In this document: in pieces, positions 18,101 through 25,017 of the stretch
Numbering within the stretch: the stretch's first letter is position 1
How the letters are laid out: each line of letters begins with the position of its first letter
Origin: Candidatus Komeilibacteria bacterium
GTDB lineage: Bacteria > Patescibacteriota > Patescibacteriia > UBA1558 > GWA2-36-10
Reading direction: 5' to 3'
Length of the DNA: 38,462 nt
Assembly (NCBI GenBank): GCA_018656655.1
Contig: JABHYW010000014.1
Location: 1-38,462, forward strand
The notes under the pieces: model-generated
What the model saw: the letters and a program-made list of their open reading frames with translations, nothing else
Databases searched by the model: none
What the model was told of the DNA's origin: nothing
Position numbers and translations under genes: made by a program

Positions 18101-19360
18101 ATGCCAAACAAAAAATACCAAGTAGAGCTCCTAGCCCCAGCTGGTTCTTATGAATCTTTAATGGCTGCTATAGATAATGGCGCTGATGCTATTTATTTTG
18201 GTGTTGGTCAAATTAATATGCGCTCCCAATCAGCAGCTAATTTTGATTTAGAGGATCTTAAGAAAATAGCTAAAATCTGCCAAGAACATAATATAAAATC
18301 ATATTTAACTATCAATACGGTATTATATGACAATGATATTAAGATGATGAAGAAATTAATTGATGTTGCTAAAGAAAATAAAATTAGTGCAGTAATTGTG
18401 GCTGATATGGCCGCTATCCAATATGCTCACAGCGTTAAAATGCCTCTCCATATTTCTACTCAGCTTTCTGTATCTAATATTGAATCCGTTAAATTCTTCA
18501 GCCAATATGCTCAACAAATAGTTTTGGCTCGCGAGTTAAATATAGATATGATTTCTAAAATTAGCCAAGAGATTAAAAAGCAAAAGATTACTAATCCTGA
18601 TGGTGATTTAATTCCTATTGAAGCCTTTGCTCATGGGGCTCTATGTATTGGAATCTCTGGTCGCTGTTCCATGAGTCTATATAATGAAAATTCTTCAGCT
18701 AATAGAGGAGCCTGCCGTCAAATGTGCCGACGTAAATATAAGGTAACTGATTTAGAAACCAATAAAGAAATGGTTTTAGATAATGAATTTGTAATGAGTC
18801 CTAAAGATATTTGTACTATTGGATTTTTAAAAGACTTTTTAGCGGCTGGTATCTCTAGTTTAAAAATTGAAGGTCGAGGACGCTCCCCTGAATATGTAGC
18901 CACTGTTATCAAAGCTTATCGCCAAGCGATAGATAGTATTAATGATGGTACTTATACTTTGAAAAAAGTTTTAGCTTGGGAAAAAGAATTAAATACAGTA
19001 TTCAATAGGGGAATGAGCGATGGATATTATCTCGGTAAATCACTTCATGAATGGTCAGCCTCTGGTAATAGTCAGGCTAGTGAAAAAAAATATTTTGCTG
19101 GTATAGTAACTCACTACTTCCCTAAAGCTAAGGTAGCTGAAATAGATTTACAAGCTTACGATATTAAAATGGGTGATAAATTTTCTATCACTGGTGAAAC
19201 AACTGGCGTTTTATTTGGTAAAATAAAATCTATCCAATTAGCAGACGAATCAAAAACTAAACAAGCTAAGCCTAATCAAATTATTACTATTTCAGTTGAT
19301 AAGCCAGTCAAAAAAAATGATAAACTTTATATTATAAAAGACAGAAAAATATATGACTAG
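18101..19360 (+). CDS. Peptidase U32-family protein (TrhP/YegQ-like)
   Basis: About 419 residues from the ATG at 18101 (MPNKKYQVELLAPAGSYESL). An ATG at 18083 would add six. The longer frame back to 18038 runs into the preceding terminator and is rejected. Family landmarks: ELLAPAGSYESL; GADAIYFGVGQINMRSQSA; the Cys cluster FAHGALCIGISGRCSMSLY followed by ANRGACRQMCRRKY; SPKDICTIGFL; and SSLKIEGRGRSPEYVATVIK. A C-terminal U32 domain follows (YFAGIVTHYFPKAKVAEIDL). Despite the peptidase name, E. coli relatives TrhP (YegQ) act in prephenate-dependent 5-hydroxyuridine formation at tRNA wobble positions and carry an iron-sulfur cluster on the conserved Cys. A [4Fe-4S] ferredoxin lies 45 nt downstream, which fits that role, but this is inference. 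Confidence 0.85.
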   Translation: MPNKKYQVELLAPAGSYESLMAAIDNGADAIYFGVGQINMRSQSAANFDLEDLKKIAKICQEHNIKSYLTINTVLYDNDIKMMKKLIDVAKENKISAVIVADMAAIQYAHSVKMPLHISTQLSVSNIESVKFFSQYAQQIVLARELNIDMISKISQEIKKQKITNPDGDLIPIEAFAHGALCIGISGRCSMSLYNENSSANRGACRQMCRRKYKVTDLETNKEMVLDNEFVMSPKDICTIGFLKDFLAAGISSLKIEGRGRSPEYVATVIKAYRQAIDSINDGTYTLKKVLAWEKELNTVFNRGMSDGYYLGKSLHEWSASGNSQASEKKYFAGIVTHYFPKAKVAEIDLQAYDIKMGDKFSITGETTGVLFGKIKSIQLADESKTKQAKPNQIITISVDKPVKKNDKLYIIKDRKIYD

Positions 19361-19405
19361 CCTTCGGCTAGCTCAGGCTCAAATATTAAAATAAATAAAA
19401 TTGAA

Positions 19406-19636
19406 ATGAAAAAATATAAATTATATATTGACCGTGACAAATGTATTAGCTGTGGAACCTGTGTCAGTCTGATGCCAGAAGTTTTCGAAATAGACGATGC
19501 TGATGGTTTAATCAGAGTTGAAAATTCTAAACCCCAAAAAGGATACTTCATCTTAGAAATAGACGAAAGCCAATTAGAGAGTTTTCAACAAGTAGTTGAT
19601 TCTTGTCCTAGTCAAGTATTTAGAATCCAAAAATAG
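19406..19636 (+). CDS. Small single-cluster [4Fe-4S] ferredoxin
   Basis: 76 residues, the normal size for Fer4_13-type monocluster ferredoxins. Residues about 11-20 read DKCISCGTCV, giving three ligands, and the distal ligand is in DSCPSQVF near residue 68. The acidic middle (VFEIDDADGLIRVE) is typical. It is a soluble one-electron carrier. It follows the U32-family gene by 45 nt in the same direction, probably cotranscribed, and may supply electrons or a cluster to it. A Y-shaped terminator follows directly. Confidence 0.9.
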   Translation: MKKYKLYIDRDKCISCGTCVSLMPEVFEIDDADGLIRVENSKPQKGYFILEIDESQLESFQQVVDSCPSQVFRIQK

Positions 19637-19640
19637 TATA

Positions 19641-19707
19641 ATACCCCCTCTTTTTTTCTCCCCCTAATTTAAGGGAAGATGTCCGATAGGATAGAAGGGG
19701 TATTTTT
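19641..19707 (+). terminator. Branched terminator after the ferredoxin gene
   Basis: ATACCCC (19641-19647) pairs with GGGGTAT (19697-19703), followed by a T run. The 49-nt interior holds small hairpins of its own (CCCT...AGGG and TCC...GGA). A perfect TATAAT at 19637-19642 has no matching -35. Confidence 0.6.
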
Positions 19708-19728
19708 GTTTAATAAATTTTAACAACC

Positions 19729-19824
19729 AAAAAACACCCCAATCGCGCAAGAGTGTTTTCCGGTCTGTCCTATGAGACAGGATTTTACCTCTAAAAACCC
19801 TTTCGACAGGAGTTAAATAAAGGT
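19729..19824 (-). ncRNA. Candidate small RNA (about 96 nt), unassigned
   Basis: No reading frame. A textbook promoter (19831-19859) predicts +1 at 19824, and an intrinsic terminator ends it (AACACTCT/GGGGTGTT stem at 19757-19733, then TTTTTT). Inside, CCTTT...AAAGG and CTGTC...GACAG can pair. It does not show the GGAA-loop signature of 4.5S RNA or other hallmarks I know. Confidence 0.6.
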
Positions 19825-19830
19825 ACTCAT

Positions 19831-19859
19831 ATTATAACAAATAATAAAAAACATTGCAA
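19831..19859 (-). promoter_or_regulatory. Promoter of the minus-strand small RNA
   Basis: TTGCAA (19859-19854), exactly 17 nt, TATAAT (19836-19831) on the minus strand. Confidence 0.7.
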
Positions 19860-19890
19860 AGGCTTTAAACTCTTTTTTGATTAATAAGCT

Positions 19891-19926
19891 TTGATTATTG
19901 ACAAATCATTGATTATAAACTAATGT
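19891..19926 (+). promoter_or_regulatory. Overlapping promoters before the plus-strand structured RNA
   Basis: TTGATT (19891-19896), 17 nt, TATAAA (19914-19919). Overlapping it: TTGACA (19898-19903), 17 nt, TAATGT (19921-19926). Expected starts are 19926-19933. Confidence 0.5.
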
Positions 19927-20175
19927 AAGTAAATGTTTTGTTCTATATCAAGTGCTTGTGTGGAGTATTAATATCTCCTAGTTAGTCTGGTTTTTCCATG
20001 AGACCACTTACCAGCCGAATGCTAGTTCCGTGCAAGCACTACCAATCACCCACACATTTCCGTGTGGGTAAGTCGACTAAAAGGTTTGTGTTGTTTCCGC
20101 TGCAACAACAGAATACCTGAGTCGGCTTAGAAGGGAGACTGTGTAACTTAGCGGCCCACAGTCTTCCTTTTCTTT
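19927..20175 (+). ncRNA. Candidate structured RNA (about 245 nt), unassigned
   Basis: No frame on the plus strand and no recognisable product on the minus strand. Helices seen: AGTGCTTG (19951-19958) with CAAGCACT (20033-20040), enclosing smaller hairpins; ACCCACAC/GTGTGGGT (20048-20055 with 20062-20069); TAAGTCGACT/AGTCGGCTTA (20069-20078 with 20120-20129) enclosing TGTTGTT/AACAACA; and a 13-bp stem 20131-20143 with 20157-20169 followed by a T/C-rich run that can act as terminator. I could not match it to RNase P RNA, tmRNA, 4.5S or 6S RNA. It may continue to the terminator at 20370-20400. Confidence 0.5.
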
Positions 20176-20369
20176 TTCCTTATAGTCCCTTAAAGGAAGG
20201 TAGCTCATGAAAAAATTGTACCAAAGTTTGTCATCTATATGACACGACCATCCGTAACTTCTTTCGGTAGCCACAAGCCTCGTCCTTTATGGAAATCTGT
20301 CATAGCTGACACCTTCTGTTTTTTCTCTTTTGGACTTTATAGTCCCTAAGGGAAGCATCTTAGTCTTCT
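20176..20369. other. Gene-free stretch with short hairpins and a repeated TTATAGTCCCT motif
   Basis: No supported gene. TTATAGTCCCT occurs at 20180-20190 and 20337-20347. Each copy follows a T-rich run, and each is followed by an AA-GGAAG-like tail. Small perfect hairpins are present (GTCATC/GATGAC-like near 20229-20244 and TGTCATAGCTGACA near 20298-20311). It may be the 3' part of the RNA above or a second RNA. Confidence 0.4.
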
Positions 20370-20400
20370 GGCCCAGTGATTACATCAATGGGCCTTTTTT
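20370..20400 (+). terminator. Strong plus-strand terminator
   Basis: GGCCCA (20370-20375) pairs with TGGGCC (20389-20394), then TTTTTT. No protein gene precedes it on this strand, which supports a non-coding transcript ending here. Confidence 0.8.
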
Positions 20401-20408
20401 ATTTAAAC

Positions 20409-20430
20409 AAAAACCCGCTAAATAGCGGGT
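20409..20430 (-). terminator. Terminator of dnaN
   Basis: ACCCGCTA/TAGCGGGT stem with a 2-nt loop, followed by TTTTTG on the minus strand, 6 nt after the dnaN stop. Confidence 0.85.
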
Positions 20431-20436
20431 CTTAAA

Positions 20437-21537
20437 TTACTGCCTAATAGGCATTACTAAATAAATATATTTATCATCGCCAAGTGGTTGAACCAAACCT
20501 GGTGAAGAATTATTATTAATTTTAATATTTACTTGAGTGGTTCCTAGTTGAGCTAAACCATCTAATAAATAACGATAGTTGAAAACAATATCATTATCCT
20601 CTCCTGAGATTTTGGCATCAACTTTAGCTACGGAAGTACCAGTGTTTGAAGAGGCGGTGGCAATGATTATTTTCTGATTTTTAGAATCTAAACTCAAACG
20701 AATATCATTTATACCTGACTTACAAAATAAAGCTACGGATTTTACAGCAGGAACCAACTTATTAATATCACACTTAGCTTCAGTTTTAAATTCAGCTGGA
20801 ATTATTTGATTATAGTCTGGATATTTTCCATCTATTACCCGAGAGGTAAGTTCTACACCATCAAATTCAAATAATATTTGGTTTTCGTTGAAATATATTT
20901 TTAGTTTCTTTTCTGTTTGTTCATTTAATATTCTACTAAGCTCTTGAAGTGTTTTTAATGGAATTATTAAGTCTGTTTTTTGAGTATTTGTAAGATTTAA
21001 TTTCTTTTCGGCTAAGCGATAACTATCAGTAGCAGCTAAAATTAAATTATTATCTTGAAAACTAAAATTCACAGCGTTGATCTCTATACGAGAAGTGTCT
21101 AGAGAGGCTGCTAAGAGTGTCTGGCTGAGACTTTTCTTAAATTCTTGGACTGGTAGCTCAACTACATTAGTTTTATCCATATCAGGGATTAGAGGAAAGT
21201 CTTCTGAAGCTAAACCTTTAATAGTTGTTTCTTGATTTGAAGATTTTATTTCTAAATTATCATCTTTAAGAATTATTTCAATATTTTCCCTAGGTAGGAA
21301 AGATACAAAACTATGAAGAAGCTTAGCATCTACAGTAAATTCCCCTTCTTCTTCTATTTTGCCACGAACTGAAACTTTAATACCAAGTTCTAGGTCTGTG
21401 GTTATAAGGGTTAAGCCTTCTTTATCTGCTTTAAGCAAGACATTATTTAAAATAGGAAGATTAGAACTCTTGTTTGCGATATTTGATACAAGAGATAATC
21501 CTTTGTTTAAATTTTCTTGAGTACAAACGATTTTCAT
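20437..21537 (-). CDS. dnaN: DNA polymerase III sliding clamp (beta)
   Basis: 366 residues, the normal size of the three-domain clamp that tethers the replicase to DNA. Seen: MKIVCTQENLNKGLSLVSNI; the first-domain block LPILNNVLLKADKEGLTLIT; DLELGIKVSVRGKIEEEGEF; domain 2 with AASLDTSRIEINAVNFSF and ATDSYRLAEKKL; IDGKYPDYNQIIPAEF; and the C-terminal clamp end YIYLVMPIRQ, close to the usual MPMRL. It is downstream of dnaA on the same strand across a 290-nt spacer that carries DnaA-box variants. recF and gyrB, which often follow dnaN, are absent. Confidence 0.97.
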   Translation of the reverse strand: MKIVCTQENLNKGLSLVSNIANKSSNLPILNNVLLKADKEGLTLITTDLELGIKVSVRGKIEEEGEFTVDAKLLHSFVSFLPRENIEIILKDDNLEIKSSNQETTIKGLASEDFPLIPDMDKTNVVELPVQEFKKSLSQTLLAASLDTSRIEINAVNFSFQDNNLILAATDSYRLAEKKLNLTNTQKTDLIIPLKTLQELSRILNEQTEKKLKIYFNENQILFEFDGVELTSRVIDGKYPDYNQIIPAEFKTEAKCDINKLVPAVKSVALFCKSGINDIRLSLDSKNQKIIIATASSNTGTSVAKVDAKISGEDNDIVFNYRYLLDGLAQLGTTQVNIKINNNSSPGLVQPLGDDKYIYLVMPIRQ

Positions 21538-21827
21538 ATAATTATTTCTTACTTGTTATTATTATAATATAAATAAGTATTAGTATTAGAGCCTGTGGAA
21601 ATGTTAATAAGTTTTAGAATTTGGCTTAAAAGTTTAGGAAATTTTTGTTTTTATTTATATTTTTGCTGGGGGTAAAGTATGTGTATTTTAGTGGATAAGC
21701 TTTGACTAATACACAGCTGTTTTGCTTTTAAATTTTTTTGTGAATAAGTCTCTTAACTATACACATTTTGGTATTTAATTATCTACAGACTTATGAGATA
21801 TTTATAAACAAGTTACAAACAACAAAG
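21538..21827. other. dnaA-dnaN spacer, probable part of oriC
   Basis: A 290-nt, very AT-rich gap with DnaA-box variants, each one mismatch from TTATCCACA: AGTGGATAA (21690-21698), TGTGAATAA (21739-21747) and TTATCTACA (21779-21787). TGTGGAAAT (21594-21602) has two mismatches. T-rich runs at 21640-21665 and 21720-21740 could serve as the unwinding element. Confidence 0.6.
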
Positions 21828-23213
21828 TTATTCGTAGATTTTTTGGCGGAGAACAAGAATATCATTTTTTATTTTCTCATCAGATTCTATCAAAGTAGTA
21901 ATTTTAATACAGGCGTGCATAGCAGTTGTATGATCACGGTCCCCTATCTCACGACCAATATTTGGGTAAGAAGCCTTGAGCTCCTCTCTCATTAAGAACA
22001 TAGCAATCTGTCTTGGCACTACTAATTCTTTTTTACGGCTAGGTCCTAATAAATTTTCCATACTAATATCATAAAATACTATAATAGATTGCAAAAGTTT
22101 TTTTGGAGTTAAGCCAGCTCGTCTATGATTGGCTGAGATACCACCTAAAATAGCTTTTACACTATCTAATGTGGGTGTAGTGTTGTTTAGTTGGTGGAAG
22201 GCAATAATTCTATTAAGAGCTCCCTCTAATTCACGAATATTTTCTTGGGTATTTTCAGCAACATAATGAATTATTTCTTTATCAAGCTTATATTTCTTTT
22301 CTTGAGCTTTAATTTCTAGGATAGCTACTCTAGTTTCTAAATCTGGAGAGGAAATATCGGCAATCATCCCCCACTCAAAACGAGAAACCAATCTATTCTC
22401 TATAGACTGGATAGCTTTTGGTGGGCGGTCAGAAGAAATTACAATTTGTTTATTATTTTGATGGAGAGCATTGAAAGTATGAAAAAATTCTTCTTGAGTT
22501 TGCTCTTTACCGGCAATAAATTGAATGTCATCTATAAGTAAGACATCAATATTGCGATACATTTGTTTAAATTTATCAGTTTGCCCAGATTTAATAGCAA
22601 AAATAAAATCGTTAGTAAATTTTTCACTATTTATATAAAGAACCTTTTTTGTCGGATCTTTAGATAAAATATAATTACCAACCGCTTGGACTAAATGAGT
22701 TTTACCTAAACCAACACCTCCATATATAAATAAAGGATTATATATTTCACCTGGTTTATTGGCCGCGGCGTGAGATGCTGCTTGGGCTAGTTCATTACCT
22801 GGGCCAACTACAAAACTATTAAATGTATATTTTGGGTTTAAGCCAAATTTTGCTACTGTAGCTCCATTATTTACCTCATTTTTAGGTGCAGAGTTATTAA
22901 CAGGGACTTGTTTCTCAATTGTTTTTTTAACCTGTTCTTGGCTAATGCTAGCAGATTTCTCCTTAGTTATAACCCTGTAGATAACCTGTAGATTATTTTT
23001 TGATAAAACATTTTCTAAGGCTGATAAAATTTGGTCATTATATTTCTTTTCCAACCATACTTTAGTAAAAGCATTAGGTACACCAATAGTGACATTCTCT
23101 TCGTCTAGCTGAGCGACAAAAGTATTTTTGAACCAAGTAGTAAAATTTGCCTTACTAATCAAAAGTTCTAATTCTCCTAGTGTTTTTTCCCAGATTTTAT
23201 CGTTATTTTCCAT
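21828..23213 (-). CDS. dnaA: Chromosomal replication initiator DnaA
   Basis: About 461 residues from the ATG at 23213 (MENNDKIWEKTLGELELLIS). Upstream ATGs at 23234 and 23264 exist. The one at 23264 lies before the +1 predicted from a TATAAT at 23270-23265, so it is unlikely. DnaA binds DnaA boxes and melts oriC. Domain I: KANFTTWFKNTFVAQL. Linker: residues about 85-125. Domain III (AAA+): FNSFVVGPGNELAQAASHAA, Walker A GGVGLGKTHL near 165, Walker B VLLIDDIQFIAG, and sensor 1 at IVISSDRPPKAI. Domain IV: the DNA-reading helix GDRDHTTAMHACIKI, with PRQIAMFLMREEL before it. Confidence 0.95.
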   Translation of the reverse strand: MENNDKIWEKTLGELELLISKANFTTWFKNTFVAQLDEENVTIGVPNAFTKVWLEKKYNDQILSALENVLSKNNLQVIYRVITKEKSASISQEQVKKTIEKQVPVNNSAPKNEVNNGATVAKFGLNPKYTFNSFVVGPGNELAQAASHAAANKPGEIYNPLFIYGGVGLGKTHLVQAVGNYILSKDPTKKVLYINSEKFTNDFIFAIKSGQTDKFKQMYRNIDVLLIDDIQFIAGKEQTQEEFFHTFNALHQNNKQIVISSDRPPKAIQSIENRLVSRFEWGMIADISSPDLETRVAILEIKAQEKKYKLDKEIIHYVAENTQENIRELEGALNRIIAFHQLNNTTPTLDSVKAILGGISANHRRAGLTPKKLLQSIIVFYDISMENLLGPSRKKELVVPRQIAMFLMREELKASYPNIGREIGDRDHTTAMHACIKITTLIESDEKIKNDILVLRQKIYE

Positions 23214-23244
23214 ATTTTTGGCAATATTTACCATAAAAATTAAC

Positions 23245-23332
23245 TGTGTATAACTATACCACATATTATATTTTATTAGAATATAGTGCTTAGTTGATAT
23301 AATGTGAGCAGTCTGTGGATAAATGTGGATAA
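23245..23332. other. oriC core: DnaA boxes between dnaA and rpmH
   Basis: Two perfect DnaA boxes (TGTGGATAA) in direct repeat, one base apart, at 23314-23322 and 23324-23332. A one-mismatch box, TGTGTATAA, lies at 23245-23253 in the dnaA leader. The adjacent sequence to 23420 is strongly AT-rich. Position between dnaA and rpmH is the classic origin location. Confidence 0.8.
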
Positions 23333-23352
23333 CTTTTTATTTATCTTAGCCC

Positions 23353-23381
23353 TTGAAAAAATATTTATAATATGTTATTGT
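23353..23381 (+). promoter_or_regulatory. Promoter of rpmH-rnpA
   Basis: TTGAAA (23353-23358), 17 nt, TATTGT (23376-23381). Expected +1 near 23388. Confidence 0.5.
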
Positions 23382-23420
23382 TTGGTGGTTAAAATATTTA
23401 AGAAATTCTGAAATCAAGAT

Positions 23421-23561
23421 ATGTCTACTAAAAGAACCTATCAACCAAATACTAGAAAAAGAGCCAAAACTCATGGTTTCCGTGCTAGAATGGCCACTAA
23501 GACTGGACGTCGTATTCTTAGTAGAAAAAGAGCCAGAGGTAGAAAAGAACTAGCTGTTTAA
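23421..23561 (+). CDS. rpmH: Ribosomal protein bL34
   Basis: A 46-codon frame: ATG at 23421, TAA ending at 23561. The product begins [20 protein letters not shown] and continues [20 protein letters not shown]. This is the highly basic, unmistakable bL34 sequence, a core component of the 50S subunit. It lies just right of the DnaA boxes and 26 nt before rnpA, the arrangement seen at most bacterial origins. Confidence 0.97.
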   Translation: MSTKRTYQPNTRKRAKTHGFRARMATKTGRRILSRKRARGRKELAV

Positions 23562-23587
23562 TTTGTGCTAATATTAGGGCAAATCTT

Positions 23588-23935
23588 ATGTTGCCTAAAG
23601 AAAATAGATTACATACCGATAAAGAGATAAAGGACTTGGTCAAAACAGGCCAAACCTTTTTTTTACCAGAGATGGTAATAAAATATAAGGTTAATAAAGA
23701 GGAGATTACTAAATTTGGTTTTATTGTTTCTACTAAAGTTGATAAAAAAGCTGTAGTTAGAAATAAAGTAGCGCGTCATTTCAGAGAGGTTGCTCGTGAA
23801 CTACTACCAAATATTAAATCAGGATATTCTGTGCTAATAATAGCTAAAAAAAGAGTTTTAGAACTCGATTTTACTACTATTAAAAAACAAATAAACTTTG
23901 CTTTTGATAAGATCAGGCTTTATAATAAGACTTAG
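23588..23935 (+). CDS. rnpA: Ribonuclease P protein component
   Basis: 115 residues, normal size. The small basic protein of RNase P assists the RNA subunit in trimming tRNA 5' ends. The N-terminus MLPKENRLHTDKEIKDLVKT resembles LPKxxRLxxxxEF. The RNR-type motif appears as KKAVVRNKVARHFREVAREL, followed by SGYSVLIIAKKRVLELDF. It sits between rpmH and yidD, and its TAG is immediately followed by the yidD ATG (TAGATG). Confidence 0.93.
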   Translation: MLPKENRLHTDKEIKDLVKTGQTFFLPEMVIKYKVNKEEITKFGFIVSTKVDKKAVVRNKVARHFREVARELLPNIKSGYSVLIIAKKRVLELDFTTIKKQINFAFDKIRLYNKT

Positions 23936-24172
23936 ATGTTAAAAAACCTATTTTTAAAAATAATTCGTTTATATCAAAAGACCTTATCTCCAGATCAAGG
24001 TTGGTTTAAAGTGTATCATCCACATGGTTTTTGTCGTTTTCACCCTCATTGTTCAGAATATGGCTATCAAGCTATAGATAAACACGGGGTTTTAAAAGGA
24101 GGCCTAAAAACCACTTGGAGAATATTACGTTGTAATCCCCTATCAGAAGGCGGGCACGACCCAATTAAATAA
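23936..24172 (+). CDS. yidD: Membrane protein insertion efficiency factor YidD
   Basis: 78 residues. Typical family sequence: LKIIRLYQKTLSPDQGW, then CRFHPHCSEYGYQAIDKHGV, LKTTWRILRCNPLSEGGHDP. The two conserved Cys, CNP and GGxDP are all present. It carries an amphipathic N-terminal helix and is thought to assist YidC/Sec insertion at the inner membrane. The insert WFKVYHPHGF, between SPDQG and the first Cys, is slightly longer than usual. It directly precedes yidC. Confidence 0.93.
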   Translation: MLKNLFLKIIRLYQKTLSPDQGWFKVYHPHGFCRFHPHCSEYGYQAIDKHGVLKGGLKTTWRILRCNPLSEGGHDPIK

Positions 24173-24186
24173 AATAATAAAATAAC

Positions 24187-24945
24187 ATGGAAATTTTTTC
24201 TACAATTTTTTACCAACCAATTTTTAACTTACTAGTTTATATATATAATGTTATACCGGGACACGATATAGGTGTAGCCATTATTATAATAACTTTTATA
24301 ATTAAGTTGGTTCTTTATATTCCGTCAAAGAAGTCTATTAAATCTCAAAAAGAATTAGCTACTCTTCAACCAGCCATAGAGGCACTGAAAGAGGAATACA
24401 AAGATGATAAAGATAAGATGGGGCCAGAGCTGATGGCTCTTTATAAAAAGAAAGGCGTTAATCCATTTTCTTCTTGCTTGCCGATGCTTATCCAGTTGCC
24501 ATTTCTTTTTGCTATCTATAGAGTTTTCTTTAATGGTCTGACAAATGAAAATGCTATGGATTCTTTATATTCTTTTGTGGCTAATCCAGGTATGTTAGAT
24601 CCAATTGCTTTTGGTTTTATAAATTTTGCGGACAAAAGTATTTGGTTAGCACTATTAGCTGGTGCTGGTCAATTTTGGCAATCAAAGATGTTGATGGCTA
24701 AAAAGAAACCAGGGTCTGGTGGTGGAGCCATGGCTGGTATGGGTGCCCAGATGACTTATATTATGCCTATCTTTACAGTTTTTATTGGTTCACGTTTTCC
24801 AGCTGGCTTAACTTTCTATTGGTTCCTCAGTACTGTCTTTTCAGTAATTCAACAGTATATGGTTTTAGGTTTTGGTAAGAAGAAAAAAGATCAGCCAGAA
24901 GTAATTGATGCCCCAAAACAAGACCAACAAAAAAAGAACACATAA
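24187..24945 (+). CDS. yidC: Membrane insertase YidC/Oxa1
   Basis: 252 residues: the core insertase without the large periplasmic P1 domain of proteobacterial YidC and without a lipoprotein signal. Landmarks: IFYQPIFNLLVYIYNVIPGH; DIGVAIIIITFIIKLVLYIP, the first core helix, which includes the hydrophilic-groove position (usually Arg, here Lys in IIKL); cytoplasmic coiled coil SQKELATLQPAIEALKEEYK; and GVNPFSSCLPMLIQLPFLFA. The end is FIGSRFPAGLTFYWFLSTVF with SVIQQYMVLG, then a basic tail. It inserts membrane proteins such as those of the ATP synthase. A shared terminator lies 26 nt downstream. mnmE and jag, often next, are absent. Confidence 0.93.
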   Translation: MEIFSTIFYQPIFNLLVYIYNVIPGHDIGVAIIIITFIIKLVLYIPSKKSIKSQKELATLQPAIEALKEEYKDDKDKMGPELMALYKKKGVNPFSSCLPMLIQLPFLFAIYRVFFNGLTNENAMDSLYSFVANPGMLDPIAFGFINFADKSIWLALLAGAGQFWQSKMLMAKKKPGSGGGAMAGMGAQMTYIMPIFTVFIGSRFPAGLTFYWFLSTVFSVIQQYMVLGFGKKKKDQPEVIDAPKQDQQKKNT

Positions 24946-24971
24946 TTTATACACTATTTTAGAATATACAA

Positions 24972-24997
24972 AAAAACCCTTATTTAAAAGGGTTTTT
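24972..24997. terminator. Bidirectional terminator between yidC and the DAGK-like gene
   Basis: AAAAACCCTT (24972-24981) pairs with AAGGGTTTTT (24988-24997). Symmetric A and T flanks serve both convergent transcripts. Confidence 0.85.
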
Positions 24998-25017
24998 AGC
25001 TATGCGAATTTTTTATT

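Noticed and set aside
20077-20274. 65-residue minus-strand ORF in the structured RNA region
   Set aside because: It runs through the strong hairpins, has no family resemblance and no ribosome binding site; structure explains the sequence better.
19927-20400. Assignment of the structured locus to RNase P RNA, tmRNA or 4.5S RNA
   Set aside because: The GAGGAAAGTCC and ACAGAA regions of RNase P, an alanine tRNA-like end with a tag frame, and the GGAA-type SRP loop were looked for by eye and not found.
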